Part shown: one piece after another, positions 51,307-60,384 of the stretch
Numbering within the stretch: the stretch's first letter is position 1
Layout of the letters: each line of letters opens with the position of its first letter
Assembly (NCBI RefSeq): GCF_008710145.1
Contig: NZ_VYKL01000037.1
Coordinates: 145,982 to 209,981 of the forward strand
Reading direction: 5' to 3'
From: Niallia endozanthoxylica
GTDB lineage: Bacteria; Bacillota; Bacilli; Bacillales; Cytobacillaceae
Length of the DNA: 64,000 nt
The notes under the pieces: generated by a model
Told to the model about the DNA's origin: nothing
Databases searched by the model: none
Seen by the model: the letters and a program-made list of their open reading frames with translations, nothing else
Made by a program: the position numbers and the translations under genes

Positions 51307-51340
51307 AGACATTACTCCATTTGGAGAATGTCTTTTTTTC
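51307..51340 (+). terminator. Hairpin terminator after the esterase region
   Basis: AGACATTACTCC and GGAGAATGTCT with seven T. The whole gap 51183-51887 holds no gene I can support: it contains this hairpin, a stretch of unexplained sequence (51360-51548) and the repeats at 51549 and 51762. Confidence 0.8.
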
Positions 51341-51548
51341 ACTTTTTGTATGAAGGAAGCGGAGGACGGAACAGCTTAGAATGAGTTGTTTAAATATTAT
51401 CGATACGCTAATTCCACCCCCAACAAAGTTACGAAGTCTTCCTCCACAAGCCGGCCGTGTATCTATTCGTTCGGCTCTTCAACATAAGGATTCCTCCATA
51501 CTAAATGGTGCGTACAACACTATGCTGGCTTTGTATGTATTGCTGCGT

Positions 51549-51660
51549 TAACTTCATTCAGCAAAAGTCATCCAATTTTATAAAAGCTGGAGAATGTAAA
51601 AAGTTCTCCTTTTGAGCGGGGCTTAAGCCCTGTTGAATGAAGTTAAGCCTCCGGCGAGCC
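51549..51660. repeat. TAACTTCATTCAGC palindromic element, copy before cshA
   Basis: Arms TAACTTCATTCAGC (51549-51562) and GTTGAATGAAGTTA (51632-51645), an inner stem AGCTGGAGAA/TTCTCC.. and the suffix AGCCTCCGGCGAGCC. The copy at 56131 has the same arms and suffix. Repeats of this type are non-coding. Confidence 0.8.
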
Positions 51661-51761
51661 TTGAATTTTTAAGTTAAATGTATTAAGCAAGTATCGACGA
51701 TGGACCGGATGTCCTAGTCAGGCTAGACATGCAACTGTGGCGTTTTGATGCGTCATAAAAA

Positions 51762-51795
51762 TTTGGGCGCTGATTTGACGGGGCGAATTTAAAAT
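51762..51795. repeat. AAATTCGACGG repeat unit, degenerate copy before cshA
   Basis: TTGGGCGCTGATTTGACGGG then GCGAATTT, a mutated form of the unit at 47826 and 56285. It lies about 95 bases before the cshA start. Confidence 0.6.
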
Positions 51796-51887
51796 AGATA
51801 GATCTCCGCAGGAATTTGGCTCGGGAGAAAACCACACTAGCCACTTTTTATAGACTATTTTGTTACAATTAAAGGAGATTGGAAAAA

Positions 51888-53360
51888 TTGACAAAATTTG
51901 AAGAACTGAATATTAGTCCGGCTACATTAAAATCTTTAAAGAGAATGGGATTTGAGGAGGCTACTCCAATTCAAGCTGAAACGATTCCATTGGGTTTAGC
52001 TAACAAGGATTTAATTGGTCAAGCACAAACAGGTACGGGAAAAACAACAGCATTTGGCGTTCCGATGATTGATACAATTGACTACACAAAGGATATCATT
52101 CAGGGAATCGTTATTGCCCCAACAAGGGAGCTTGCGATTCAGGTTTCAGAGGAGCTGTACAAAATTGGATACGGAAAAAGAGCACGTGTCCTTTCTATCT
52201 ACGGCGGGCAGGATATTAACAGACAAATTCGTGCGTTAAAAAGACCTCCTCATATTATTGTTGGTACACCTGGTCGTTTGCTTGACCATATCAATCGGAA
52301 TACACTGAAGCTTGATAATGTGCGGACTGTGATTTTGGATGAAGCAGATGAAATGCTGAACATGGGATTCATCGAGGATATTGAAGCAATCCTGGCAAAA
52401 ATTCCAGAAGACCATCAAACATTGCTATTCTCAGCAACGATGCCTGCACCGATTCAGCGTATGGCCGAGCGATTTATGAAGGACCCGCAAATCGTGCGTG
52501 TGAAAACAAAAGAAGTCACTGTATCTTTGATTGAACAATATTATATTGAAATTCAGGAAAAAGGAAAGTTTGACGTCCTTACAAGACTGTTAGATATCCA
52601 ATCACCAGAATTAGCCATCATCTTTGGACGTACAAAAAGACGTGTTGATGAGCTTTCCGAAGCGTTGAATCTTCGCGGCTATAATGCGGAAGGAATTCAT
52701 GGTGACTTGAGTCAGGCAAAGCGGTTATCCGTATTAAGGAAGTTTAAAGAAGGTTCCATTGATGTCCTTGTGGCTACCGATGTGGCAGCCCGCGGCTTAG
52801 ATATTTCCGGGGTTACTCATGTGTATAACTTCGATATTCCGCAAGATCCCGAAAGCTATGTTCATCGGATTGGAAGAACAGGTCGTGCCGGAAAAGCTGG
52901 CGTTGCAATGACCTTTATTACTCCAAGGGAAAAGTCTTACCTTCATGTTGTGGAAAAAACAACAAGAAAGAAAATGGAGCGCATGGAGCCTCCAACATTG
53001 GATGAGGCTTTAGAAGGCCAGCAAAAAGCGGCAATGGAAAAAATCATTCAAACGATTGATGGAAATAACCTTTCTTACTATAAGCAGGCTGCAGATGAAC
53101 TGTTGGAAGAACATGATGCTTCTACCGTTGTAGCGGCAGTATTGAAAATGCTGACAAAAGAGCCTGATACAACGCCGGTAAAATTAACAGAAGAAAAGCC
53201 GCTGCCTGTTAAGCGTGATCGTAAATTTGATGACCGTAAACGAGGATATGATTCTAATAACCGTAAGCGAACACCAATGAAGTCACGTCAAGGTCACAGC
53301 CATGGCGGCAAACGTCCAAATAACTCACAATATAAGTCAAAATCAAACAGCTATAAATAA
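51888..53360 (+). CDS. cshA: DEAD-box RNA helicase CshA
   Basis: 490 residues from TTG 51888 (ten bases after AAAGGAG; TTG 51879 overlaps the site). Q-motif GFEEATPIQAETIP, motif I AQTGTGKTT, PTRELAIQ, LDEADEM (DEAD), SAT, ARGLDISGVTHV and HRIGRTGRAG. The C-terminal tail is basic and Asn/Lys/Arg-rich (DRKFDDRKRGYDS..), as in B. subtilis CshA, a component of the RNA degradosome and ribosome assembly. A repeat hairpin acts as terminator. Confidence 0.96.
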   Translation: MTKFEELNISPATLKSLKRMGFEEATPIQAETIPLGLANKDLIGQAQTGTGKTTAFGVPMIDTIDYTKDIIQGIVIAPTRELAIQVSEELYKIGYGKRARVLSIYGGQDINRQIRALKRPPHIIVGTPGRLLDHINRNTLKLDNVRTVILDEADEMLNMGFIEDIEAILAKIPEDHQTLLFSATMPAPIQRMAERFMKDPQIVRVKTKEVTVSLIEQYYIEIQEKGKFDVLTRLLDIQSPELAIIFGRTKRRVDELSEALNLRGYNAEGIHGDLSQAKRLSVLRKFKEGSIDVLVATDVAARGLDISGVTHVYNFDIPQDPESYVHRIGRTGRAGKAGVAMTFITPREKSYLHVVEKTTRKKMERMEPPTLDEALEGQQKAAMEKIIQTIDGNNLSYYKQAADELLEEHDASTVVAAVLKMLTKEPDTTPVKLTEEKPLPVKRDRKFDDRKRGYDSNNRKRTPMKSRQGHSHGGKRPNNSQYKSKSNSYK

Positions 53361-53370
53361 GAGATAGAAA

Positions 53371-53431
53371 GGTGTCAGGCACCGCAAAAAGACAAAGTAT
53401 TCCTATTTGTCCATATGCGGTGCCTGACACC
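53371..53431. repeat. GTGTCAGGCACC dispersed hairpin, copy 3
   Basis: GGTGTCAGGCACCGCA.. and ..TGCGGTGCCTGACACC pair over 16 bases with a further partly paired AAAAAGACAAA/TTTGTCC. Directly after the cshA stop. Confidence 0.87.
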
Positions 53432-53517
53432 TTTGCTTTATATTGAAACTAAATGGAAGGTAAAAACGTACATACTAATAAAAGAGATTGTGATTTGTGA
53501 GTTCAGGGGGAGAAATA

Positions 53518-53997
53518 ATGATATCGGAACCGAAAAACAGGATTTCAGAAAGAGCGTTAAAGGTGTGGCGCATATCCGGGGCCTTTTATTCCTTCTTTTT
53601 CTTATTATTAGCTGGAGGCCTGACAACGCTGACTATTATTTTTGAGTGGCCGATTTGGATTTGTGCGGCTGCTATCCTTTTATTTGTTTTATCCATTTAT
53701 TTTTTTGTTGTACTATTTCCTTCTCTTCGATGGAAACGATGGCGCTATGAAGTTCGTGAACAGGAAATAGAATTACAGCACGGGCTGTTTGTTATCAAAC
53801 GTACGCTTGTCCCGATGGTTCGTGTGCAGCATGTGGACACCGCTCAGGGGCCGCTTCTGCGAAAATATAAATTAGCCTCCGTGACGGTTTCAACGGCTGC
53901 AACCACTCATGAAATACCTGCATTAGAGCTTTCAGAAGCAGAAGAAATGAGAGTATCCATTTCAAGGCTAGCAAGGGTGGCTGATGAAGATGTCTGA
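53518..53997 (+). CDS. ydbS: PH-domain membrane protein YdbS
   Basis: 159 residues from ATG 53518 behind GGGGGAGAAATA. Two membrane helices (about 20-65) then one bacterial PH-like domain (VREQEIELQHGLFVIKRTLVPMVRVQHVDTAQGPLLRKY). B. subtilis YdbS and YdbT are encoded next to cshA in the same way and are reported to affect resistance to some antimicrobial peptides. Overlaps ydbT. Confidence 0.92.
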   Translation: MISEPKNRISERALKVWRISGAFYSFFFLLLAGGLTTLTIIFEWPIWICAAAILLFVLSIYFFVVLFPSLRWKRWRYEVREQEIELQHGLFVIKRTLVPMVRVQHVDTAQGPLLRKYKLASVTVSTAATTHEIPALELSEAEEMRVSISRLARVADEDV

Positions 53998-55414
53998 ACC
54001 AAAACGGCTTCATCCCATTACAAGTGTTATTAATTTTCTAAAGTCATTGAAGGAATTTATTGTTCCTTTTATTTTTATCTTTCTATTTGGCGGGAAAGGT
54101 CCTGGTTTTGACTTTTGGCAGTCTATCATCGCTGCTGCTTTTGTTCTTTTATCGCTAATCGGCGGCATTTTATCTTGGCTTCGGTTCACGTATCGTGTAG
54201 AAGAAGGGGAGCTAAGAATTGAATCAGGCTTATTTGTGAGAAAAAAACGATATATTCCATTTGAAAGGATTCAGAGTCTTGATTTTTCAGAAGGGATTCT
54301 GCAGCGTCCCTTTGGTCTTGTTAAAGTGAAAGTAGAAACAGCAGGTTCAAGCGGATTAAATAATGCTGAAGCAGTGCTGACAGCCATTAAGAAACAGGAT
54401 GCTATAGCTATCCAAGAGATATTGACGTCAGTAAAAAGAGGTCAGACTGATCCTTACAATGAAGTCGAAGAGTCAGAAGAAACTTTATATACGATGCAGC
54501 CTTCTCAACTGCTGCTTCTAGCATCAACGTCCGGCGGTGCAGGAGTGGTCCTTTCAGCCTCTCTTGCCTTTATCCTGCAATTCGACGAATTAATACCATA
54601 TGAAAGAGTATTTAAGGAGCTGCAGGGATTTATCTCTACCGGAATTGTTTTTGTGAGCATCATTCTTTTCGTGCTGTTTCTAATCGCGTGGATAATTGCT
54701 GTTGTTGGAACGATGATTAAGTATGCTGGGTTTACCGTTAAAAAGGTAGAAGAGGATTTAGTCATTTCAAGAGGGCTGCTCGAAAAAAGACAGCTTACCA
54801 TTCCCTTAAAACGGATACAAGGCATACTAATAAGTGAAAATATTGTCAGGCAGCCGCTTGGATATTGCTCTGTCTATTTAGAGACTGCAGGGGGTTCGCT
54901 TGAAAAAGACAGTTCAAGGACTCTTCTTTTGCCGCTTATTAAGAAAAAAGAGATAGCTGCTCTTTTATCTCCATTTTTACATGATTATTGCTTTACTCCT
55001 AAGATGGTTCCAGCCCCAAAACGAGCGTTGAAACGGTATATGGTTCGAGGGATGCTGCTTCCATTGATTATTGTTGCAGCGGCCTTGATTTTTTTCAGAC
55101 CATGGGGCTATTTATCCTTATTGCTGCTTCCGTTCGCAGCTTTCTGGTCCTATCTCAAATATAAGGATGCCGGCTGGAATTTACATCAGCAGCAGCTTAC
55201 ATTGACCTACCGGGGAATCGTGAAGAACACATTTTTTATGAGAAAAAATAAAATTCAATCACTGACATTAACTAGCAGTCTTTTTCAAGAAAAACAATCA
55301 CTTGGATCGCTTCAGGCAACTGTTGATTCGGGGGTCGGTCTTTCCGGCGGTGAAGTAGTAGACATTGAAGAACAAGATGGTCTTGCCATATATAATTGGT
55401 ATCGATATCAATAG
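53990..55414 (+). CDS. ydbT: PH-domain membrane protein YdbT
   Basis: 474 residues; ATG 53990 (MSEPKRLHP) is nine bases after AGGGTGG, while ATG 53984 is only three bases from it. Three PH-like repeats alternate with membrane helices: RVEEGELRIESGLFVRKKRYIPFERIQSLDF, VEEDLVISRGLLEKRQLTIPLKRIQGI and the terminal LTLTYRGIVKNTFFMRKNKIQSLTL. Forms a unit with YdbS. Confidence 0.92.
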   Translation: MSEPKRLHPITSVINFLKSLKEFIVPFIFIFLFGGKGPGFDFWQSIIAAAFVLLSLIGGILSWLRFTYRVEEGELRIESGLFVRKKRYIPFERIQSLDFSEGILQRPFGLVKVKVETAGSSGLNNAEAVLTAIKKQDAIAIQEILTSVKRGQTDPYNEVEESEETLYTMQPSQLLLLASTSGGAGVVLSASLAFILQFDELIPYERVFKELQGFISTGIVFVSIILFVLFLIAWIIAVVGTMIKYAGFTVKKVEEDLVISRGLLEKRQLTIPLKRIQGILISENIVRQPLGYCSVYLETAGGSLEKDSSRTLLLPLIKKKEIAALLSPFLHDYCFTPKMVPAPKRALKRYMVRGMLLPLIIVAAALIFFRPWGYLSLLLLPFAAFWSYLKYKDAGWNLHQQQLTLTYRGIVKNTFFMRKNKIQSLTLTSSLFQEKQSLGSLQATVDSGVGLSGGEVVDIEEQDGLAIYNWYRYQ

Positions 55415-55442
55415 AAAACGTACCTTTGATTAGGTACGTTTT
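55415..55442. terminator. Bidirectional terminator between ydbT and the rhomboid gene
   Basis: AAAACGTACCT (55415-55425) and AGGTACGTTTT (55432-55442) with A and T tails. Confidence 0.87.
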
Positions 55443-56020
55443 CTTAATGATAATGCACCAATCAAAAATCCGGACAGGAAACCGAAAAGGTGGGAGATGA
55501 CGTTTATATTTGGCTGGAAAAAGGTCATGATAATACTGATGACCGCAATAGTAGTAATGAGCTGTCTGTTATCCTTAGATAAAAGATGTTTACGGAACAC
55601 ATTCAGACTAATGTACATACCAAATAATCCAAAAATAGCTCCGCTTGCACCTAGATGGATATAGGTTACAGGCTCAATCAACAAGGTGGCGACATTAGCG
55701 GAAATCCCCGTAATTAAATAAATCCAAGTAAATCGTAAACTCCCAAGAATCCTCTCTAATGCAGGTCCAAACAAAACAAGTGAAAAGCTGTTAAACAGCA
55801 CATGAGAAAAACCGCTATGTAAAAAGATTGGGGTTACTAGTCTCCAAATTTCTCCTTGCCAAATATAAAAATTAACCCCAGATAATTGCTGCATTATTGT
55901 GGAGTTGGGGAAGATTGGCAAAGAGGTTAATAGGTATAATAGAATATGAATAGAAACAATCACAGAAACGACCGGATAATAACGAATAAATTCTTGAAAG
56001 CTTTCTGTTCTTGTAAACAT
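55430..56020 (-). CDS. Rhomboid-family intramembrane serine protease (YdcA-like)
   Basis: 196 residues from ATG 56020 behind GGAGGGG (a TTG four codons upstream overlaps it). Six helices. EIWRLVTPIFLHSGFSHVLFNSFSL is the conserved L1 loop region; GASGAIFGLFGMY has the catalytic Ser (about 126) and NVISHLFGFLSGF the His (about 178). Cleaves membrane substrates; the target is unknown. Confidence 0.93.
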   Translation of the reverse strand: MFTRTESFQEFIRYYPVVSVIVSIHILLYLLTSLPIFPNSTIMQQLSGVNFYIWQGEIWRLVTPIFLHSGFSHVLFNSFSLVLFGPALERILGSLRFTWIYLITGISANVATLLIEPVTYIHLGASGAIFGLFGMYISLNVFRKHLLSKDNRQLITTIAVISIIMTFFQPNINVISHLFGFLSGFLIGALSLRKRT

Positions 56021-56130
56021 ATACCCCTCCAAAATAAGTATTTGGATAAATCATAACACAGCTATTTTTAGATCAAAACAAAATAGATTAATGGCTGCTT
56101 GTCTATGCTATTTTTTTATGCACCAAATTA

Positions 56131-56322
56131 TAACTTCATTCAGCAGAAGTCCTCCACTTCTATAAGTGAGAGATAAATATAAAAGGCTCTCTGATTCAGA
56201 CGGAGTTCAAACCCCGGCTGAATGAAGTTAAGCCTCCGGCGGATGCCTCGGATTTTTTAATGGAAATTTATCGAGCGAGCTCGATAAATTTCCGGGCACA
56301 AATTCGACGGAGCGAATTTGAT
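56131..56322. repeat. Composite repeat before acpS (TAACTTCATTCAGC plus AAATTCGACGG)
   Basis: Perfect 14-base arms TAACTTCATTCAGC (56131-56144) and GCTGAATGAAGTTA (56217-56230), suffix AGCCTCCGGCGGATGCC, then a short palindrome AAATTTATCGAGC..GCTCGATAAATTT and the CACAAATTCGACGGAGCGAATTTG unit (in pieces, 56298-56322). It fills most of the 56021-56343 gap. Confidence 0.82.
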
Positions 56323-56343
56323 AAGAGAGAAGGAAGATGTACA

Positions 56344-56694
56344 ATGATTTCAGGTATTGGTTTAGATATTGTTGAGTTGCAGCGAATAAAAAAGATTGTG
56401 GAGCGTCAATCAAAATTTGTGAATCGGATATTAACACCTTTTGAAACGGAATCCTATGAGCAGTTATCTGATAAAAGAAGAATTGAATATTTGGCAGGCC
56501 GTTTTGCTGCCAAAGAGGCATTTGCCAAAGCATTTGGAACAGGAATTGGCGAAAACCTTTCCTTTCTGGATATCCAAATAGAGAATGATGAAAAAGGAAA
56601 GCCGTATATCCGCAAACCGTTTCAGAAAGGAGTCCACCTTACCATTACTCACAGCGCTGAATATGCAGCAGCACAGGTGATTATTGAAAAGTAA
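56344..56694 (+). CDS. acpS: Holo-[acyl-carrier-protein] synthase
   Basis: 116 residues from ATG 56344 (MISGIGLDIVELQRI), with AAGGAAG upstream; in-frame codons before it belong to the repeat. Asp in GIGLDIVE (about 8) and Glu in AGRFAAKEAFAKAFGTG bind Mg2+, and the end VHLTITHSAEYAAAQVI is typical. It transfers phosphopantetheine from CoA to ACP. Confidence 0.95.
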   Translation: MISGIGLDIVELQRIKKIVERQSKFVNRILTPFETESYEQLSDKRRIEYLAGRFAAKEAFAKAFGTGIGENLSFLDIQIENDEKGKPYIRKPFQKGVHLTITHSAEYAAAQVIIEK

Positions 56695-56854
56695 ATATTT
56701 GCTCATAAATAAGCTCTGTAATTCCTTCCCTCGAGTTCGTCATATTATAAGTGGTTGTCTCATATATTCATAGTGCAATAGGAGAGACAAGGCCAGGTTC
56801 ATTTTTTGAGCTCTCCTTCTACGTAATGGAAATGAGACAAAAGGGGTTGAAGGA

Positions 56855-57865
56855 ATGAAGAAAAGGATGTTCATGTTGGCTTTAGGGCTCATGGCTGTTC
56901 TTGTACTATCTGCCTGTGGGACGAAGACTCAAGAGGATGTCATTAAAGATTTAAATACGAAGCTCGAGGATTTAGGCGGGTATAAGGCAAAGGCAAAAAT
57001 GACCTTGCAGATGGGAACAGAACCGCATACGTATGATGTAGAGGTTTGGCACAAGGAGCCTGATTTCTACCGGGTTGACTTAAAGAATGCCCAAAAGGAT
57101 CAAAACCAAATGATTCTCCGCAATGAAGAAGGTGTCTTTGTATTAACTCCTGCTCTCAATAAAAGTTTTAAGTTCCAAAGTGATTGGCCTCAAAACAGCA
57201 GCCAAGCCTATTTATATGAGTCGCTTGTAAAAGATATTATGGAGGATAAAGAAGCAAAATTCACTAGCACAAAAGAGCATTATGTATTTGAAACGAAAAC
57301 AAGATATCAAAACAATAAGATGCTTCCTTATCAGGAAATTACCTTAAATAAAAAGAACTTGGCCCCAATTAGTGTAAAGGTGATGGATTCCGACCATAAC
57401 GCGCTTGTTACTGTTAAATTTTCTGATGTGAAATTTAATGCCAGCTTTGATAAAAATGATTTTAATGTCCAAAAGAATATGACCGGTGCCCAACTTGACA
57501 AAACAGTAATGGCGGATTTAGAGAATCAAGAATTCTCGGTCAAGTACCCGGAAGATATTCCTGGTGTTCATTTAGTAGGTGAGAAGGAAGTAAAAATAGA
57601 CAGCGGAAAACGAGTGGTCCTCACATATGAGGGAGATAAATCATTCACATTAGTGCAGGAGAAAACATCGGTCATGCCTGCTACAGCTGGACCGACAAAT
57701 GTAACAGGTGAATTGGTTGACCTAGGGTTTACAATTGGAGCGTTGACTGATAATAGTTTAACCTGGACGAATGATGGTGTAGATTATATGATTGCTTCTA
57801 ATGATTTGACACCTGAAGAAATGGTAGAAATTGCACGTACAGTTCAAGGCAATGCAGTAAAATAA
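56855..57865 (+). CDS. ydcC: Outer-membrane-lipoprotein-carrier-like lipoprotein (YdcC)
   Basis: 336 residues, signal ending in LSAC (Cys21). The first domain (about 35-210) is LolA/LppX-like (YKAKAKMTLQMGTEPHTYDVEVWHKEPDFYRVDLKN), the second (about 225-336) is a DUF4367-type fold. In B. subtilis ydcC lies between acpS and alr, as here, and is sporulation linked; clostridial GerS is a relative. It sits outside the membrane. Confidence 0.9.
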   Translation: MKKRMFMLALGLMAVLVLSACGTKTQEDVIKDLNTKLEDLGGYKAKAKMTLQMGTEPHTYDVEVWHKEPDFYRVDLKNAQKDQNQMILRNEEGVFVLTPALNKSFKFQSDWPQNSSQAYLYESLVKDIMEDKEAKFTSTKEHYVFETKTRYQNNKMLPYQEITLNKKNLAPISVKVMDSDHNALVTVKFSDVKFNASFDKNDFNVQKNMTGAQLDKTVMADLENQEFSVKYPEDIPGVHLVGEKEVKIDSGKRVVLTYEGDKSFTLVQEKTSVMPATAGPTNVTGELVDLGFTIGALTDNSLTWTNDGVDYMIASNDLTPEEMVEIARTVQGNAVK

Positions 57866-57890
57866 GCTCAAATGGCTGACTAATGGGTTT

Positions 57891-57975
57891 AGACCCCTGC
57901 AAATATGATAAAAGATAAATGAATAATCGGTATCTATTTGTTTATGCTAGATATTGTATTGCAGGGTCTGACACC
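57891..57975. repeat. Half-copy of the GTGTCAG hairpin family, copy 4
   Basis: AGACCCCTGCAAATAT and ATATTGTATTGCAGGGTCT form interrupted arms, ending in CTGACACC, the terminal bases of the family. Likely the transcript end of ydcC. The rest of the gap up to 58144 holds no gene I can support. Confidence 0.6.
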
Positions 57976-58144
57976 TTTATAAAGGGTCGGCCTTTTTCAT
58001 TGTCTGACTAGCCGGTTAGCTTTGGTATTTCACCGATTAGAGCGTGTTAATGTTTATTAGTCAAACCCATTTGACAAGTGCTTAGCAGAACTCGATAATC
58101 AAATTATACAGATAAATAAGTCAACAAAAGAGGGGATTATTCAA

Positions 58145-59299
58145 ATGGGGGCTCAGCAGTTTTATCGTGATACGTGGGCAGAAATTAATCTTGACAACAT
58201 TTATTATAATGTGGAATCATTGAAAAAAATTTTACCTGAAAAAGTGGTTTTATTTGCTGTTGTAAAAGCGAATGCTTATGGGCACGGAGACATTCAAGCT
58301 GCCCGTACGGCAATAAGTGCCGGCGCTTCTTACGCGGCCGTTGCTCTCCTTGATGAAGCGATTGCTTTACGAAAGAAAGGTTTTACAGAACCGGTGCTTG
58401 TACTTGGGACGAGTAGGCCGGAAAATGCTGCGTTAGCTGCTGAATATGATATTACATTGACCGTTTTTCAAAAGGAATGGATAGACAAAGCTAAAGAGTG
58501 TTTAAAGGAAAGCAAACCTGTCAAGCTTCATATGAAGGTTGATTCGGGAATGGGCAGGATTGGTGTAAAAACGAAAGAAGAACTTAAAGATGTTGAATCC
58601 GCCATCAGAGAAAATTCTTGTTTTTATTTAGAAGGTGTGTTTACGCATTTTGCTACTGCCGATGAGTCAGATAAGACGTATTTTAACCAGCAGCTGGCTT
58701 CTTTTAATGAACTGCTAGAAAGCTTTGAACAGCGTCCTGAATTAGTTCATGCCAGCAACTCTGCGGCCTCCTTTCGCTATCCAGAAAGCTATTTTAACGG
58801 GGTGCGTTTAGGGATTTCTATGTATGGATTAAGTCCTTCAAGAGAGATTGAAACGGAATTGCCTTATCCACTCAAGGAGGCATTTTCTCTAAGGACAAGA
58901 TTAGTTCATGTGAAGGAAATAAAATCAGGTGAGAAAGTAGGCTACGGTGCGACCTATGAAGCGAAAGCTCCTGAATGGATTGGAACCCTGCCAATCGGCT
59001 ACGCAGATGGGTGGATCCGTAAGCTTCGTGGAAAAGAAGTATTAGTCGATGGAAAAAGAGTACAGATTGCCGGCCGGATTTGTATGGATCAAACCATGAT
59101 TAAGCTTCCAAATCACTTGCCACTGGGAACGGAGGTTACCCTTATTGGCAGACAAGGGAATGAATTTATCTCGGTTAATGAGATAGCCGATGAATTAGAG
59201 ACGATAAACTATGAAATTACCTGTATGATGTCCAATCGAATCCCGCGCGTATACATTCAGGGAGGCCAAATCGTTGAAGTAGTTAACGGATTATTCTAA
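58145..59299 (+). CDS. alr: Alanine racemase
   Basis: 384 residues. PLP Lys41 in AVVKANAYGHG, HMKVDSGMGRIG, VHASNSAASFRYPESYFNGVRLGISMYG, GYGATYEAKAPEW with the catalytic Tyr, and RICMDQTMI. Supplies D-Ala for peptidoglycan, matching ddl and murF nearby. Gene order ydcC-alr-ndoAI is as in B. subtilis. Confidence 0.97.
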   Translation: MGAQQFYRDTWAEINLDNIYYNVESLKKILPEKVVLFAVVKANAYGHGDIQAARTAISAGASYAAVALLDEAIALRKKGFTEPVLVLGTSRPENAALAAEYDITLTVFQKEWIDKAKECLKESKPVKLHMKVDSGMGRIGVKTKEELKDVESAIRENSCFYLEGVFTHFATADESDKTYFNQQLASFNELLESFEQRPELVHASNSAASFRYPESYFNGVRLGISMYGLSPSREIETELPYPLKEAFSLRTRLVHVKEIKSGEKVGYGATYEAKAPEWIGTLPIGYADGWIRKLRGKEVLVDGKRVQIAGRICMDQTMIKLPNHLPLGTEVTLIGRQGNEFISVNEIADELETINYEITCMMSNRIPRVYIQGGQIVEVVNGLF

Positions 59300-59331
59300 T
59301 TCAGCAGTTTTGGATAGTTGAAAGTCCTTTA

Positions 59332-59380
59332 CTGAAAGGCGTGAGAAATGTCCATTTCTCACGGATGAGTCAAAAATCAG
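59332..59380. repeat. Dispersed CGTGAGAAATG element, third (partial) copy
   Basis: CTGAAAGGCGTGAGAAATG.. and CATTTCTCACGGATGAGTC.., then AAAAATCAG. The outer left arm found in the 30967 copy is missing. Lies between alr and ndoAI. Confidence 0.8.
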
Positions 59381-59515
59381 TTTTATAAACAGTGTTTGCT
59401 AGCAAGGCTTATTGAAAAGAAATAAAATAACCGACATAAAGTAGTCAAACATGCGTATGAATGCATAAAAGGCTATTTTTTTGGACGATAATAGTGAAGA
59501 ATCCTTGAATAGTCT

Positions 59516-59543
59516 TTGCATTAATAAAAATTAATGATATTAT
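59516..59543 (+). promoter_or_regulatory. Promoter of the ndoAI-ndoA toxin-antitoxin pair
   Basis: TTGCAT (59516-59521), 16 bases, TATTAT (59538-59543), about 50 bases before the GTG start. Confidence 0.5.
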
Positions 59544-59593
59544 AAAAAATGGTAGAGTGAATAGGTGTGTATTGATGGTGGAGGTGTACAATT

Positions 59594-59875
59594 GTGTCTG
59601 AGTCAAGTGTAACGACAGAGATTATGATAAAATTACCGCAACATCTATTAAGTGAGTTAGACGGTTTTGTCAAACAAGAAAATGTAAATCGTAGTGAATT
59701 TATTTATCAAGCAACGAAAATGTACTTACGTGAGCGTAAGAAAAGACATATTCGTGAATCCATGAGACGGGGCTATATGGAAATGGCCAAAATAAATTTG
59801 ACGATTGCATCTGAAGCATTTCAAGCGGAATATGAGGCAGAACACACAGTTGAACGTCTAGTAAGCGGAGGGTAA
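59594..59875 (+). CDS. ndoAI: Antitoxin EndoAI/NdoAI (CopG/ribbon-helix-helix)
   Basis: 93 residues from GTG 59594 with GGAGGTG upstream. Ribbon-helix-helix TTEIMIKLPQHLLSELDGFVKQENVNRSEFIYQATKMYL for dimer and DNA binding; the C-terminal half wraps the toxin. Four bases separate it from ndoA, as in B. subtilis. Confidence 0.95.
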   Translation: MSESSVTTEIMIKLPQHLLSELDGFVKQENVNRSEFIYQATKMYLRERKKRHIRESMRRGYMEMAKINLTIASEAFQAEYEAEHTVERLVSGG

Positions 59876-59879
59876 ACCC

Positions 59880-60230
59880 TTGATTGTCAAACGTGGAGAC
59901 GTTTATTTTGCGGACCTTTCCCCAGTTGTTGGCTCAGAACAAGGCGGGGTGCGCCCTGTACTCGTCATTCAAAACGACATCGGGAATCGGTTTAGTCCCA
60001 CAGTAATAATTGCAGCAATCACAGCACAGATACAAAAAGCGAAGCTGCCTACACATGTTGAAATTGATGCGAAGCGTTATGGTTTTGAACGAGATTCGGT
60101 CATTCTTTTAGAGCAAATTCGTACTATTGACAAGCAACGCTTAACCGATAAAATAACTCATCTCGATGATGAAATGATGGATAAGGTCAATGAAGCCCTG
60201 CAAATAAGTTTAGGTCTTATTGAATTTTAA
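59880..60230 (+). CDS. ndoA: mRNA interferase EndoA/NdoA (MazF/PemK)
   Basis: 116 residues, TTG start at 59880 with GGAGGG upstream at the end of the antitoxin gene. VKRGDVYFADLSPVVGSEQGGVRPVLVIQND, TVIIAAITAQ and LLEQIRTIDKQRL are near identical to the Bacillus EndoA pattern. It cuts mRNA at UACAU sites in B. subtilis. The rsb-sigB operon that normally follows is absent here. Confidence 0.96.
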   Translation: MIVKRGDVYFADLSPVVGSEQGGVRPVLVIQNDIGNRFSPTVIIAAITAQIQKAKLPTHVEIDAKRYGFERDSVILLEQIRTIDKQRLTDKITHLDDEMMDKVNEALQISLGLIEF

Positions 60231-60236
60231 ATCATA

Positions 60237-60272
60237 CAAAAAACGTCCTTATAATTGTAGGGGCGTTTTTAT
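60237..60272 (+). terminator. Terminator of ndoAI-ndoA
   Basis: AAAAAACGTCC and GGGGCGTTTTT with a TATT end form a GC-poor stem with one G:T pair. Confidence 0.8.
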
Positions 60273-60384
60273 TATGACTATAACCATGTTGGATTTTGTC
60301 CGTTGAAAGATGAAGGTACCACTGGGTATCATGCGTAAGAATTTGTTAAAATAAATATATTACTCATTATTGGAGGCTGTGCGA

